This document shows, piece after piece, positions 34,345 through 44,974 of a DNA stretch of 64,000 nt. Position 1 is the first letter of the stretch; each line of letters starts with the position of its first letter. Position numbers and translations under genes: made by a program. The stretch is from Triglochin maritima (lineage: Eukaryota > Streptophyta > Magnoliopsida > Alismatales > Juncaginaceae), in the NCBI GenBank assembly GCA_963682175.1, contig OY821786.1:26372501-26436500 (forward strand). Reading direction: 5' to 3'. The notes beneath the pieces were generated by a model that did no database searches, was not told where the DNA came from, and saw only the letters and a list, made by a program, of their open reading frames with translations.

Positions 34345-36593
34345 CCATCCGAGCAAAAAACCAAAAGATTAGATCTTCTAACAAGTATACACATCGTATG
34401 TCTCAAGCGGGGTACCAAAAGTTAGAAGCACAAATGATGGCTGAAAAAACTGCTCAGAAGAAACAAGAGGCAATTGACTCCGGTATGAGTGAGGAGCAAG
34501 CAAGTAACCTATCTCCTCCTTCTCCCGTAGCTCGTTGTGATTCTTGGAAGAGAGCGAGAGTAAAGTCCAGAGGGGAGTACGTCACAGATGAGTCGCAAGC
34601 GATCGGCTCGAAGATAGTAAGTTGCATCATTTATATATATGTTATTAATTCATAATCATTAATTTTATATTTTTCAAATGTTAGTAAATATTGTTTTAAA
34701 CTTAGGACTCTCTGAAGTTGAGAGAATCTCAAGGCGAATTTGCTTCCGATGGTCGGAATGATATTCTACGCGAGGCCTTGGGAAACGACGAACACCCCGG
34801 TCGTGTGCGGGGGGTAGGGAGTAGAGTTGGACTTCGACAATATTATGGAAAGACTCAACGGTCTACTTCGTCGACTGGTCATACCAAATGCCAGCAAGAG
34901 ATCGCAAATTTGAACAATACGTTGCAACTTGTTTTGGAGATATTGGATCATTTGCCTACTTCTCCTACCCGTCGTAAGACCGGTTCTTCCGCGGAGACTA
35001 CTCCTCCAGTTCCGCCAGTGTTCCACCCTGATCGATAAGATGATTTTGTGTCTCATTCTGGAGAATTGGCCCTCGTCGACAGTCCCTCGTTTGGAAAATT
35101 CGCGGATGGATCTAGATGTGCTTTATTTGTCGAAGACCCTGATCGAAGATTGGTGGGACACGGGAAAGTTTATAACATCTCCAGACACCACTTCACAGAG
35201 GTAGGAGAGGGAGAATTGAAGGTTGCAGTTGAGAGTTGCTTAGATCCTGGTGCTTTTGTGCCATTTCCGGAAGAAGAGATTGTTACTCTCGGCGATGCTA
35301 TCGATGGGTTCGTGCGGTGGCCTAGTTATTTAGTAGAGCTAAACGACAAACCTGAGGTATAGTTTAACTTTGACAGACTTTAAACTTCAAATTTGTTAAC
35401 AATTGTATTTTAATGGTTGTATACATATCTGTAAGGTGTCAAGCCCCCGGAGCAAAGGGTCAAACAACCAATCTCCGATCAACATTAATTTGCTTCCAAG
35501 TAGGTGCAAAATGTTGTACCAATGTATGTTAGGTAGGGAAGCACAATCCTTAAGTACCTGGGACTTGGAGGGGGATAAAGGGTTGCCTCCCGCTTTGTAC
35601 GTCACCAAAGAGGATATCATGCAGTTCATGGCGATAGATTCGTTGTGTATCATGATTATCGACGTGCAAGTTGAGTAAGTGTTTTTTGTATACAATGAAA
35701 AGTATTGAATAATTTTATCAAAACTGTAATAAAGTATAATTTTTATACTGTAGACATCTTTACGACGCCAGAAGGTCAATCTTTCCCGATGATCAAGTAT
35801 TTGGAATTATCAGTCCATCTACATATATATACGGGAATGACGATAAATCGGGTCATCTTGGGACATTCTTTAAAGAAGAACACAAAAGATATTAACTGCT
35901 CCCTTATCATGAGAGGTATACTTTGTAATTCAAACTGAAATTTTATTTTGTAATAAGCTTCTAATTATATATAAAACATGGCTCATTGGATGCTTGTCGT
36001 TGTATGCCCCACGACTAATTCGGTATATTGGTTTGATCTGTTGGGGTCGAATAAACCAAGGGACTCAATAAAGAAACTTCTAAATATGTAAGTTCGTTTA
36101 GTCGTGAAAAAAGTAATTCGTGGATTTTTATTAGTATTATTGAATGATATTTTAACTTCTGCTACTCAGGGCAATTAAGGTTTACAGAGCTTTAGGTGGT
36201 AGGAGAACAACCACAAAAGCAGGAAAAACATGGCATGGAATGAGAGTACGTTCTATCCCATTTTTGTTAATTAAGTTAGGAACAAATATTTAGCAAATTT
36301 CTATGTTTGTAGTACCGGAAGCAGGTTGGAAATACGGAATGCGGTTACTACGTGATGAGATACATGGAGGAAATCCTCGAATTGGCAACTCAAGACGTAT
36401 GCCTATCCGAGGTAATGTAGATCGTTATTCAATTGTATAGTTTTAGTTTCAATATTTAGTTATTAATATTCAACACACTTGTATTTTTTTGATAGGTTTT
36501 CCCAAAAAGTAGTGATCCCTTCTCGCAATAGGAGCTCAATGAAACTCACGACCGATGGGCTCGTTATTTTATCAGAAACGTGTTGACGAACTA
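34345..36593 (+). pseudogene. CACTA-1 TNP1-like protein with Ulp1 (C48) protease domain
   Basis: Multi-exon remnant. Exon A (34345-34617) has NQKIRSSNKYTHRMSQAGYQ and CDSWKRARVKSRGEYVTDES. After an intron (gtaagttg ... aacttag, about 34618-34704), exon B has LRESQGEFASDGRN and GRVRGVGSRVGLRQYYG, both hallmarks of plant En/Spm TNP1 proteins, then RCALFVEDPDRRLVGHGKVY. Exon C (about 35437-35675) has LPPALYVTKEDIMQFMAIDS. The Ulp1 core follows: HWMLVVVCP with catalytic His (35984-35986), VYWFDLLG with Asp (36035-36037), and RKQVGNTECGYYVMRYM with Gln (36322-36324) and Cys (36340-36342). In-frame stops at 35036, about 35897 and about 36528 make it a pseudogene, although all four protease residues survive. 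Ulp1 peptidases remove SUMO; the role in a transposon is unknown. Confidence 0.7.
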
Positions 36594-36666
36594 AGAGGTT
36601 CTCCTGCCAATAGTATTTTTGTAATTTAGTTAACAAGTGCACTTGTATTACAAACCTACACTTTAT

Positions 36667-37445
36667 GCCTTAATATAATAATCGCCTTAATTTTAGAATG
36701 AATTAATTGCAAGTGTGTTGAATGTCAATTGTGTATGCTTGTGTATGCTTTGTATGTTTGTGCATATATGGTTGTATGTTTGTGTTTGTGCATGTATGCT
36801 TGTGTGTTTGTGCTTGTATGTATATGTGGATAAAATTGTGAGTATTTGTTAACAAATTTATAGGTGAACGAATTTGGTGCAGTTGTATGTACACGAATAC
36901 GATGACTAAAAGCAATTTCGTCGGATGCTTTTTTTGTCCAGGTTTAGGAATAGAAGGAAGGAAGAAGGGAGGTAGAAGAAGGGAAGGATTACAAGTGTAT
37001 TTATAGAAGATTAGAGGGTCTGGATGAATCTGGGTGGGATCGGACGACTGTAAATCAGATTTTGATGTTGAGTATTGCTCTGACCCGACAACCCGTCCCA
37101 CCAGAAAAATTTGGGGTCAAACCGACCATCCTAGTCAGCCAGTGGAGGATCATTTCGGTCGGATCGGCCTCTAATTTCACCCGTAGCTTAAATGTACCAT
37201 TTTAGCATGTGGGGTGCACTCGAAACCGTTGGTTTGAACCCGCTTTGTTTTAATTGTTGAATTACTCCTCAGGTTCTTGACATTATGATCTTTTGTACCC
37301 AACATATTTTTCATTACACTTAGGTCATTTTCTCTTTTTATTGCCTAAAACCTGAAACACTTCAAACAAACACTCGAGTAGCACAAAATTGGGGTAAAAT
37401 AAAGGATATATAGTATGAATGCAATGTATGATATGCTACTAATCA
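36667..37445 (-). repeat. Short Athila-like LTR, minus strand
   Basis: Read on the minus strand it starts TGATTAGTAGCATATCAT at 37445, like the LTR at 10738. It has ctataaatacacttg as a TATA region (about 37000-36985) and ends near 36690 with cacttgcaattaatt, the family 3' block. At about 780 bp it is roughly half the length of its relatives. A TG-rich microsatellite-like tract lies at 36735-36830. No target duplication could be confirmed. Confidence 0.6.
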
Positions 37446-37965
37446 ATAAAAGCCCAATGTAGAATAGAAAGGTCAGTTTAGTAGCCAAATCATTGCGTAT
37501 CTCTAGTTCCAAAGATAAACATCAATCCTATATATGCGAAGATGTCATATTATGGTCAAGTTGAAGAAATATGGGAGTTCAACTTCACCAAATTTGATGT
37601 GGTAGTATTTAAATGCCTGTGGATGGACAATAAGAATGGGATTCAGGTGAATGAGTTGGGATTTACCTTGGTGAACCTTGATAAACCGGGATTCGGGGAA
37701 GATCCTTTTATTTTGGCATCTCAAGCGAACTAGATTTTCTATGTAGCATATCCCTGTTATAAACAATGGTTGGTAGTTTTAGAAGAAAAATGTCAGATTA
37801 TTTGTCAAGAAGATGTCAATGATATGGAGGAAATTCTCCCATTTTCGCTACAAGTGTTTGAAATCAAGTCAGCCAATGATGATAGAAATGTTGATAACTT
37901 AATTATTCAGGATGATCATTGGAAGGAAATTGGATCGAATATCCTAACATAAAAAAAATCATGAA
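37446..37965 (+). pseudogene. CACTA TNP2 C-terminal domain (DUF4216-type)
   Basis: The plus strand reads VSLVAKSLRISSSKDKHQSY, ICEDVSYYGQVEEIWEFNFT and KFDVVVFKCLWMDNKNGIQV. NELGFTLVNLDKPGFGEDPF, ILASQAN, one stop, then IFYVAYPCYKQWLVVLEEKC follow. This is the YYGxLxxIxEL ... VxFKCxWxD ... FxxVN ... PFIxAxQAxQVFYV pattern of the C-terminal domain of CACTA TNP2. It lies downstream of the Ulp1 gene, whereas in an intact element it should follow the TNP2 core, so it comes from another copy or a rearrangement. Confidence 0.75.
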
Positions 37966-38005
37966 GGTTGAGTTAGTATTTTATTAGTTTATGTTAAGTT
38001 TATAT

Positions 38006-39271
38006 TGTTGGCTTTTTGGCCTTAATCTATGTTTTGATGATTTAATCAACCTAATATTAATTGTAATCAATGTAGTGTTGCACACATATTGCATAGCATA
38101 TATGTTGCTTTGTGCTAACATCTACAGGTGATCAAGACTCAAGGAAGAAAGGAATTCAAGTCAAGACATATAATGAAGCTATTGAAGACATGTAATTTTA
38201 CTTGTAATTGAGTCTTAGGAATCTTTGGGTACTTGCGCATACTACAGTTAAAAACTACTCACACACACACTAGGTTCCTTGTAGAAGTCACATACAAATT
38301 CTCATAACATTTGGACTTCAAAATGTCACCAAAAATACTTTGGCCACCGGTCAACCGTTGCCTAGACTCTGGTCGACCGTTAGAGGACTTTTTCTTAAAC
38401 CCCAGAGTGCATGTTATTTTCGGTCGATCGAACCAACCTTTTTGTTTGACCAAACATAAAACCCCAAAGTGCCTATAAGATTTCGGTTGACCGTTTTACC
38501 CTTTAGTTTGACCATTAACTTAAGTTATAGCCTAGTTGGTTCGATTGTTCTTGTTTCGGTTAAAACGTTTCCACACCTTTATGGAAACGGTTGACCAGTG
38601 CACCCTTTTCGGTCGACCGATTGTGACAAAAAATGTGACCTGCTCAATTCTATTTTGTGTATCTTACACAAACGACTTCTAATTTTATCACAATGGATAT
38701 AACCCTTTAGGAGCTTATAAATAGATGTTACCAAGACACAATTTTACTACTCTTACACTCCAAGTTGTCCAATACATCTGAGAGAAACTCCCAAGCCTTC
38801 AATTCCCCAAATCCTACTCTCCAAGCTAAACTTCCACACTTTAGATTAGTCTTATATCATAGTCTAAGTGTGCTCAACATTAGAGAGTGTTGTTCCACTC
38901 ACTTTGTTCTTCAAGAAGCAAGGATTTCAGTGAAAGCCCGAAGTGTTCCCTCTCGGGTTGTGAGAGGAAGAAATCAAGCTAGCGAGGGTTGTACACGAAG
39001 ATTGTGGTGTAAAAGAATTAATCTCGGCCTGGAACAAGATTGATAGGGAAGACGTAGGCGGAGCTCGAGGAAGATCGAGCGGAGCTTGCAAGAGAGTAAG
39101 TAGGCGGGAGGCCGAACCTCTATAAAAATCACCGACTCTCTTTGTGTGGCTTGCATATTTCTATCTTTATTTGCTTGCTTGTTTAAATTCCGTTGCACAT
39201 CTTTCATTAAGCAAGTAGAGATTTATTAAGCTTAAAAAGTGATTACAATTAGGGCCATACACGATCCTAAA
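38006..39271 (+). repeat. LTR, family C (copia-like), second copy
   Basis: Starts TGTTGGCTTTTTGGCC and is collinear with the solo LTR at 20044-21613 to GATCCTA (39269). It has a looser cluster of GGTCGACC-like words (38345-38625), the gacgtaggcggagc and ccgaacctctataaaaatc blocks. Flanks differ (tatat left, taacc right), and the two sides come from different elements (CACTA left, gypsy gag right). It therefore marks a rearranged junction rather than a clean solo LTR. Confidence 0.7.
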
Positions 39272-39586
39272 TAACCCTATATACGCACTGGACCCTATCT
39301 ATTGCATCCGGATTCAATTTGCCATGGAATGTTGTTGGATTATGCTTCATGAAGTTCTCATACATATCACCTAAGTCATTCCCATGGAGACGAACCACTT
39401 CCTCCTCCATAAGGATATCAACATTATCCATCCTATTGAAATTTGTATTGTAATGTACACAATCACTCAAATCAGGTCTTCACTTGGGTAAACTGTCATA
39501 CATTAACAGTACTAAAACATCTAATGATTCTATTAGTGGTTTCTTTTGGATTCTTTACACGATGAAACATTTTTGCTCTGATACCA
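39272..39586 (-). pseudogene. Gypsy gag start and tRNA-Met primer-binding site
   Basis: The minus strand carries TGGTATCAGAGC (39586-39575), the perfect primer site for initiator tRNA-Met. After about 100 bases an open frame (39470-39270) begins MSDCVHYNTNFNRMDN and reaches DLGDMYENFMKHNPTTFHGK. That resembles the N-terminal gag of chromovirus-type Ty3/gypsy elements (the xxRFxxxxPPxFxG pattern). Gag is truncated at the LTR junction at 39271. The primer site differs from the Athila-like elements here, so this is a separate family, possibly the one that supplied the pol remnant at 6613-9140. Confidence 0.6.
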
Positions 39587-40969
39587 TGTTGTAAAGTCCA
39601 TATTCCGCAAGGGTCAATGTGGAAGGTCAAAATTAGTGTTCCACTACTAAAGGAAACACTACTTTAAATCAATAAAGGAACAACAGAAAGTTGGAGCTCT
39701 AAAGTAGTCCAAACAAGGTAAATAAGATATCTCGAAAGATTTGATAATGAGTTTAAAGACACTCATGAATGTGTGGTTCAAAAGAAAAATGACATGACTT
39801 AATAGCATAAAAGCTCAAATAACAGTAAGATAGAACTGTTCAGTTCTGGTGCACAGAATCTCTAAAATCATCCACCACGAAGCACCTAATTAATCAATGA
39901 TACCTGCAAGTTCATCAACATATACCAAACGAGTTTTCGTAACAAAAACCACATATATGCCACTAGAAGAGTAATAAACAATTCCCAAAAGTCTACGATC
40001 CAAGAACAATCGGGCGACTGTAATTATTTGACCATGGCTACATACACACGATACAGGTTATAAGCCATGCAGGTCAATCATGGATGGAAAACATTCTGAT
40101 ATTTATGGTGGAACCAACTACATTATCACGGTCAAAATACTTTTAAGGTAATTCAATAAACATTATCACCATAATTCCTAACTGTCCTTAGATTCAGTAG
40201 GTACAATACAATATAATACAATACAATACAATGCAAGAATCCTATGGACCCCTCAATGCAGGCACATGCGGTCTTCCGATTAGTGCATGACCCGTCCTCA
40301 CCCTTGTACTTTGATTATTCCAAAAATCATGGTTTATTAGATTTCACTTGTCGTGAGGATCTCATACACTACCATGTCTTAGTGTGGTAGAAATCAGATA
40401 TGATTCTATGAACTTATTGTTACAACTAGTCACTACAAAGACTATCGCTCTGTCAGGTCAGTATGTTCATAAGAGCCAGTCATGCCAAGACCATCAGTTG
40501 TTTATATTTATTAATTAACAATATTCTTTTCAATTTAACTCAAAGATACAAATCCACAGTTTGGTTCTATATATATATGAACAACTAATTCCTTTTCTTA
40601 AGAACAATAACATTATTAAAAACAAGGTAATAGATGGGCTCAATAGCTTTAAAGTCTAGCACAAAATTACATCATTAGCTTTAAAACATTGTTATTTTTA
40701 AAAGGTCGGGTAGCAGACAAATATAACTAAACAACATAAATCGACAACAGCAAAAATGCCAAATAAAAGTTAAACATGCATATCGCATATAAAATTCTAC
40801 TACTTAACAACTTTAATTTAGCCATGACATGAGTGATTTAATTCTACGTATCCAATTCCTACTGACAAATATGCATCACTATGTGAACATCAATTCTAAG
40901 GTCATTACTTGGACCACATGAACAATTGATGTGAACCTATGTATCACGCATGATGCATAATGTACAACA
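39587..40969 (-). repeat. 5' LTR of minus-strand gypsy element
   Basis: Lies immediately upstream (minus strand) of the tRNA-Met primer site. On the plus strand it begins TGTTGTAAAG at 39587. A matching GTACAACA end is at 40969, giving TGTTG...CAACA ends and 1383 bp. The outer border is less certain: 40970-41049 is unassigned before pol homology resumes. A short (caata)n tract lies at 40200-40232. Confidence 0.6.
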
Positions 40970-41058
40970 TGATACTTGGATACTTGGATCAAGTTTCACT
41001 ATACTAAGGTCAATATTATCAAATCCATTAACTAAAATAGGCAGACTAGAAGAGATAA

Positions 41059-42273
41059 TCAAGTGGGAGACAATAAAGTACGACCGGAATTTCTCCAAAG
41101 CAAATATGATCGCGAAGAATTCTTTCTCGGCACAGTGTAGTTCAATTGGGCATCATTGAGTGTTCTACTAGCATAGTAGATCGCATGAGGCAATTTGTCC
41201 AATCGTTGGACAAGCACTGCTCCCCCAGCAAAGTCAGATGCATCACACATCAACTCAAATGGTGCAGTCCACACCGGTGCCTTAATTATGGAAGCTGAAA
41301 TCAGCTCTTTCTTAAAGGTCAAAAAAGCATGGTGGCAATCCGGTGTGAACTCAAAAATGGCATCCTTAGCCAACAAGGCGGTTAGATTTCGAGCAATTTT
41401 ACTAAAATCCTGAATGAACCACTGATAGAATCCAACATGCCTTAAAAAGGCACGGATATCCTTCACATAACACGGTGGTGGGAGATTAGCAATAAGACCC
41501 ACTTTGGCGGGGTCGACCTCAATTCCCCTACATGAGACCACATGTCCAAGTATAATACCTTGCTTTACCATGAAGTGACATTTCTCCCAATTAAGAGAGA
41601 GGTTCTTCTCACGGCATCGTTTGACGACAAGACTCAAGTGATGAAGGCACTCATCGAAGGAAGCGCCAAATATGGAAAAGGCGTCCATGAAAATATCAAG
41701 GAAACGCTCTACCATATCGAAGAAGATGCTGATCATACACCATTGAAATGTTGTTGGCACATTACATAACCCAAAGGGCATGCGACGGTAGGCAAACATG
41801 CCAAAGGGACATGTAAATGTTTTATTCTCTTGATCCTCGGGGGCGATGGGAATTCGGTTGTAATCGGAGTATCCATAAAGAAAATAATAATACTCACGTT
41901 TGGCCAACCTTTGCAACATTTGATAAATGAATGGCAACAGGATATGATCTTTCTGTGTTGCCGCATTGAGCTTGCGATAATCAACGCATACTCGCCGGCC
42001 AGTTTGCAGGCATGTTGGTATCAGATCATTATGCTCATTCTCAACAACCGTCACGCCTGACTTCTTCAGAACCACATGTGTAGGACTCACCCACAAACTA
42101 TCAGAAATATGATATATTATACCATGATCCAAGCACTTAAGAACCTCCTTTGGGACAGTTGAAGCAAGCACTAAATGGTCTAAGGTGCAATTTACATTGG
42201 TGCAGTTACTTTCTTCAATATATAACATGAAACGGGTTTTGGTAATAATTACCCACCCAAATATAGAAAACAT
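41059..42273 (-). pseudogene. Unit 1 reverse transcriptase-RNase H, 404-codon open frame
   Basis: The longest open frame in the window. The first 40 or so residues come from the linker (MFSIFGWVIITKTRFMLYIE). RT then runs from KEVLKCLDHGIIYHISDSLW through TCLQTGRRVCVDYRKLNAAT and the FLYGYSDYNRIPIAPEDQEN block, where the first catalytic position reads GYSDYN. FTCPFGMFAYRRMPFGLCNV follows. The active site reads FMDAFSIFG instead of FMDDFSIFG (about 41700), so a catalytic Asp is lost. RNase H starts at FELMCDASDFAGGAVLVQRL and continues to [18 protein letters not shown]. The open frame is therefore not evidence of activity. Confidence 0.75.
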
Positions 42274-42391
42274 ATTTGATTGTTTTAAAATAATAGTTAA
42301 GGAAACCTGTCCCGCAAAATGTGGAGGCCGTTTGATTGGGTAAGGAATTATTTGAAATGTCAGGTTGACTTATAAGTTAGAAGAAGTTGAC

Positions 42392-42427
42392 TGATTGATC
42401 GTTTTATATTAACCGCAAGTGCACGAC
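42392..42427 (-). repeat. Left 36 bp of the split solo LTR, with TSD ttgac
   Basis: 42392-42422 equals the reverse complement of the last 31 bp of the LTR (43806-43836). Left of it is ttgac (42387-42391), repeated at 50839-50843. Its last five bases, acgac (42423-42427), are the left target duplication of the nested gag-only element; the right copy is acggc (49459-49463). Confidence 0.8.
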
Positions 42428-43836
42428 TGATTGACATCATTTCATGCTCATATTTGTATCTTATAACCATTATCTTACACCTAAGCAATGCTACGTGATG
42501 AGTTTTATGTTTAGTTTTCAGGAATAAAGAGGTTTGAAGAGGAGAGACATGAAAGGACCCAAAAGCAGGGAAAACGGACTTAATTGTGAGACCTGGGGAC
42601 CAAGATGCAAGGGAGAAGGACTTGAACGTAAGAAAGAAGGGCCTAAGAGCAAAACTGGAAACTCCACACCTTCATGGGGAGTATTTTGGCAATTCGATTC
42701 GGGTCGGAGCTCCAATAAACGAAGTAGAGGCATCCAAGACCAAGACACACTTCAAGAAAAGCCCACAAACAAATCCAGACGGATCTGGATCCTATAGGCC
42801 GCCAATTGGCGGTCTGAAACCTCCAATTGGCGGTCTGGATCATTCCAGATCCGATAAGTTTTCTCCTGGACGTGTATTATGGTTTGTTTAGGCTATTTTT
42901 AGTATTGGTTTAGTCCCACATCGGGGGATTGTCCCTGATTAGCTTTTTCCATGCCTATAAATAGAACTCTTCACCTTCCTTTGTAATTACCCATTGCTTG
43001 GTGGCATTCTCTCTACTAAGGAGTGAGCCTTGAAGAAAAAACTCAAGGTGGAGAAGAATGCTACCTTCAATGTGAGTCATTTGTTAATAAAATAATTCTT
43101 CTAGTTTCTTTTAATCTTGTCTTTTAATTTGTGCATGTTTGTTTAGTCTTTCCTTTCCTTTTAAGCTTCTTTAATACTTCTTGCGTTCTTAGTTAACTTT
43201 CATTTCAGTATTATGCTTTCTTTTGTTAATATAGTTAGTGTAATGAATAGTGAGTAGTTCCATCCCCTTTTGGGGGTGGAGTAGATGTATGTACATGTTA
43301 TGTAGGTGGTATGAATGCTTAATATGAATGTTTTGAGAGAAATATTAGTATGCTTGCTTGAATTATTAAGAACCTTACTTGATGGTTTCTGCCATAGCTT
43401 AGGTGCACTCCATGCTTGTCTAAGTGTCTTAATAACAACCTTGCATTGCTCATATTAATCACCTAGGTTAGTGTTGTAAATGATAGGTCTTGCCATGAGG
43501 TACTTCTTATGCATGAACAAACACTAACCACACTTGAGCTTATAGAATGCATTCAACACCACACTTATTTCATTTGCACACACACACTCCACCCCTTAGG
43601 GGTTTCCATTCCTGTCTCTTTATCTTCTTCATTAGTTGTTTAGCTTAGTTGTTTAGTTATTTCATTTCAGCTTGCTTGTTTACAGTTTAGATTAGTGTAG
43701 TGTAATACATCTTTCCCTCCTTTTACCTCTCGCCTTCGAACAAACCAATTGTCGACACATCTCCCAGTTGACGACCCGTATTTGCCACCGTTTCAACGCG
43801 TCCGTGCACTTGCGGTTAATATAAAACGATCAATCA
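42428..43836 (+). repeat. 5' LTR of the gag-only element
   Basis: 1409 bp, TGATTGACATC ... GATCAATCA. U3 contains two CCGCCAATTGGCGG-type words (about 42799-42835). A promoter with an snRNA-type upstream element lies at 42912-42963. A gttaataaaataa polyadenylation-like region is at about 43083. A hairpin tccatcccc / gggggtgga lies near 43259-43281. The 3' end has the cacttgcggttaat block. Confidence 0.85.
42912..42963 (+). promoter_or_regulatory. LTR promoter: USE-like AGTCCCACATCG plus TATA box
   Basis: AGTCCCACATCG (42912-42923) is identical to the plant snRNA-gene upstream sequence element RTCCCACATCG. TATAAATA lies at 42956-42963, separated by exactly 32 bp, close to the spacing of RNA polymerase II snRNA promoters (polymerase III ones are about one helical turn shorter). 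The start site should lie about 30 bp downstream, near 42990. Confidence 0.65.
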
Positions 43837-43842
43837 AGTTTT

Positions 43843-43860
43843 TGGCACCGTTGCCGGGGA
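43843..43860 (+). promoter_or_regulatory. Primer-binding site for tRNA-Asp
   Basis: TGGCACCGTTGCCGGGGA lies 6 bp after the LTR. It is complementary to the 3' end of plant tRNA-Asp (which gives TGGCGCCGTTGCCGGGGA) with one mismatch. This primer is characteristic of Athila-type elements. Confidence 0.85.
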
Positions 43861-44974
43861 GGTGCTCTGTCCAGACGTTGGTTTAGGCGATTCGAGGGTT
43901 TTTTAATTTTTTGTTTCCAGTTTTTCTTAGTTTCAGGGAACCATAGGATCAAGGGGAGGCTACTAGACAAGTTGGAGAACCAGAAGCTCCAAAAAGACCG
44001 CCAATCAGCGGTTGGAGACCGCCAATTGGCGGCCTGGTGAGGGTTTCCGGCTTCAAAATTTGTTCGGGTAGTTAGTTCTGTAATTTGTGTTATCGGGGAG
44101 CCCTATTTTGCATGCTGTGACTTCTCTTTTGCACCCAGATCATTAATGACTCCCCCATTAATCAACTTGGCCCTAAAATCCAAAGCAAAAGACTAGACGT
44201 TCTTACTTGTTTAGGTCACGCATCATGTATTGACTTAGGCATATAGTTGTCTTTTCTTTTAGCTTTATTTTCAGTTGTTGAGTGCTGGCGTGAGGTACGC
44301 AATTTCCTACACTCATTCATTCATCTCGTATGCTCATGCATTAGTTAGTAGGAATTGCATCAGGACAAGAGTGAGAGAGCGTTTGATTGGAGCGATTGAT
44401 TGCTAGATTTAGGATCAAAACGCTATTAAGGAGGGGTTGTCCCATAAATGATAAGGTGGGCGATTTCATCACCCTTTCCTTGGCCCCAAAAATCACTCTT
44501 AATAAAGCCTTAACTAAAAGCAAGTAGACATTGGCCCTAGGATTGCGGGCGCACTAGGAGAGTAATCTAGTTGAGACCGTCATGACCTGATCGGCGTTGC
44601 CTACCTTGTCGATTGTAGGAGGTACTGGATCTCCGGATCTGGTATCATTTGCTGGGCATTGTGGTCCTCGTTGTAGGGAGGTGAGGCGTGTCGAGGCTAG
44701 TGACCTCGAAGTTAGGCGTCGTCTAGCCTAAGGACCCATTGCCTTACATTGTTTGAGTCGTGCTTGCTAGTTAGGCTTCTTCCTGATCCCACTACCCACG
44801 CTAGCTTTAGGGATTCTTCCCTTCTCCTCTGAGTCATCTTCTTCTCACCTACTTCTACGTTTTAGTCTCCTCCCCTTTACACTCTCTGGTAGCGTTTTAG
44901 AGTCGAGTCGAGCACTTTTTGCGAGCTTAGTCTCGTGGTGGTGAGAGTGGTCGACTCGAGAGTTGTTTGTTGAG
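43861..44974 (+). other. Long 5' leader of the gag-only element
   Basis: About 1.1 kb without a credible ORF. Near 44000-44035 it repeats the U3 palindrome (gaccgccaattggcgg). Blocks at 44140-44900 recur inverted at 6180-6600 and 63040-63480, and directly at 32400-33200, so this leader is the most widely shared part of the family. Confidence 0.75.

Larger units (their letters stand above)
30844..36660 (+). mobile_element. CACTA-1 (En/Spm-type) with TNP2 N-terminus and TNP1-Ulp1 gene
   Basis: The left terminus CACTAGTGCAGAAT at 30844 is a CACTA inverted-repeat start, followed by about 300 bp of alternating GACGTC subterminal repeats. Downstream are a C/T-rich leader, an inserted Athila leader fragment, the N-terminal third of TNP2 and a multi-exon TNP1-like/Ulp1 gene. 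The TNP2 catalytic core is missing between 34187 and 34345. The right terminus was not found, because LTR insertions begin at about 36667. The TNP2 C-terminal piece at 37446-37965 may belong to this or another copy. Confidence 0.75.

Noticed and set aside
36703..37101. 132-codon ORF rich in His, Thr and Asn on the minus strand
   Set aside because: It lies wholly within a minus-strand LTR and is produced by a TG-rich microsatellite-like tract.
42392..42425. A 34 bp duplication at both 42392 and 49428 read as an unusually long target-site duplication
   Set aside because: Ordinary 5 bp duplications (acgac/acggc) fit exactly once the 31 bp palindrome centre is taken as inverted, so no long duplication is needed.
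43843..43860. tRNA-Asp gene
   Set aside because: Only the 18 bases complementary to the tRNA 3' end are present, right after an LTR. It is a primer-binding site.
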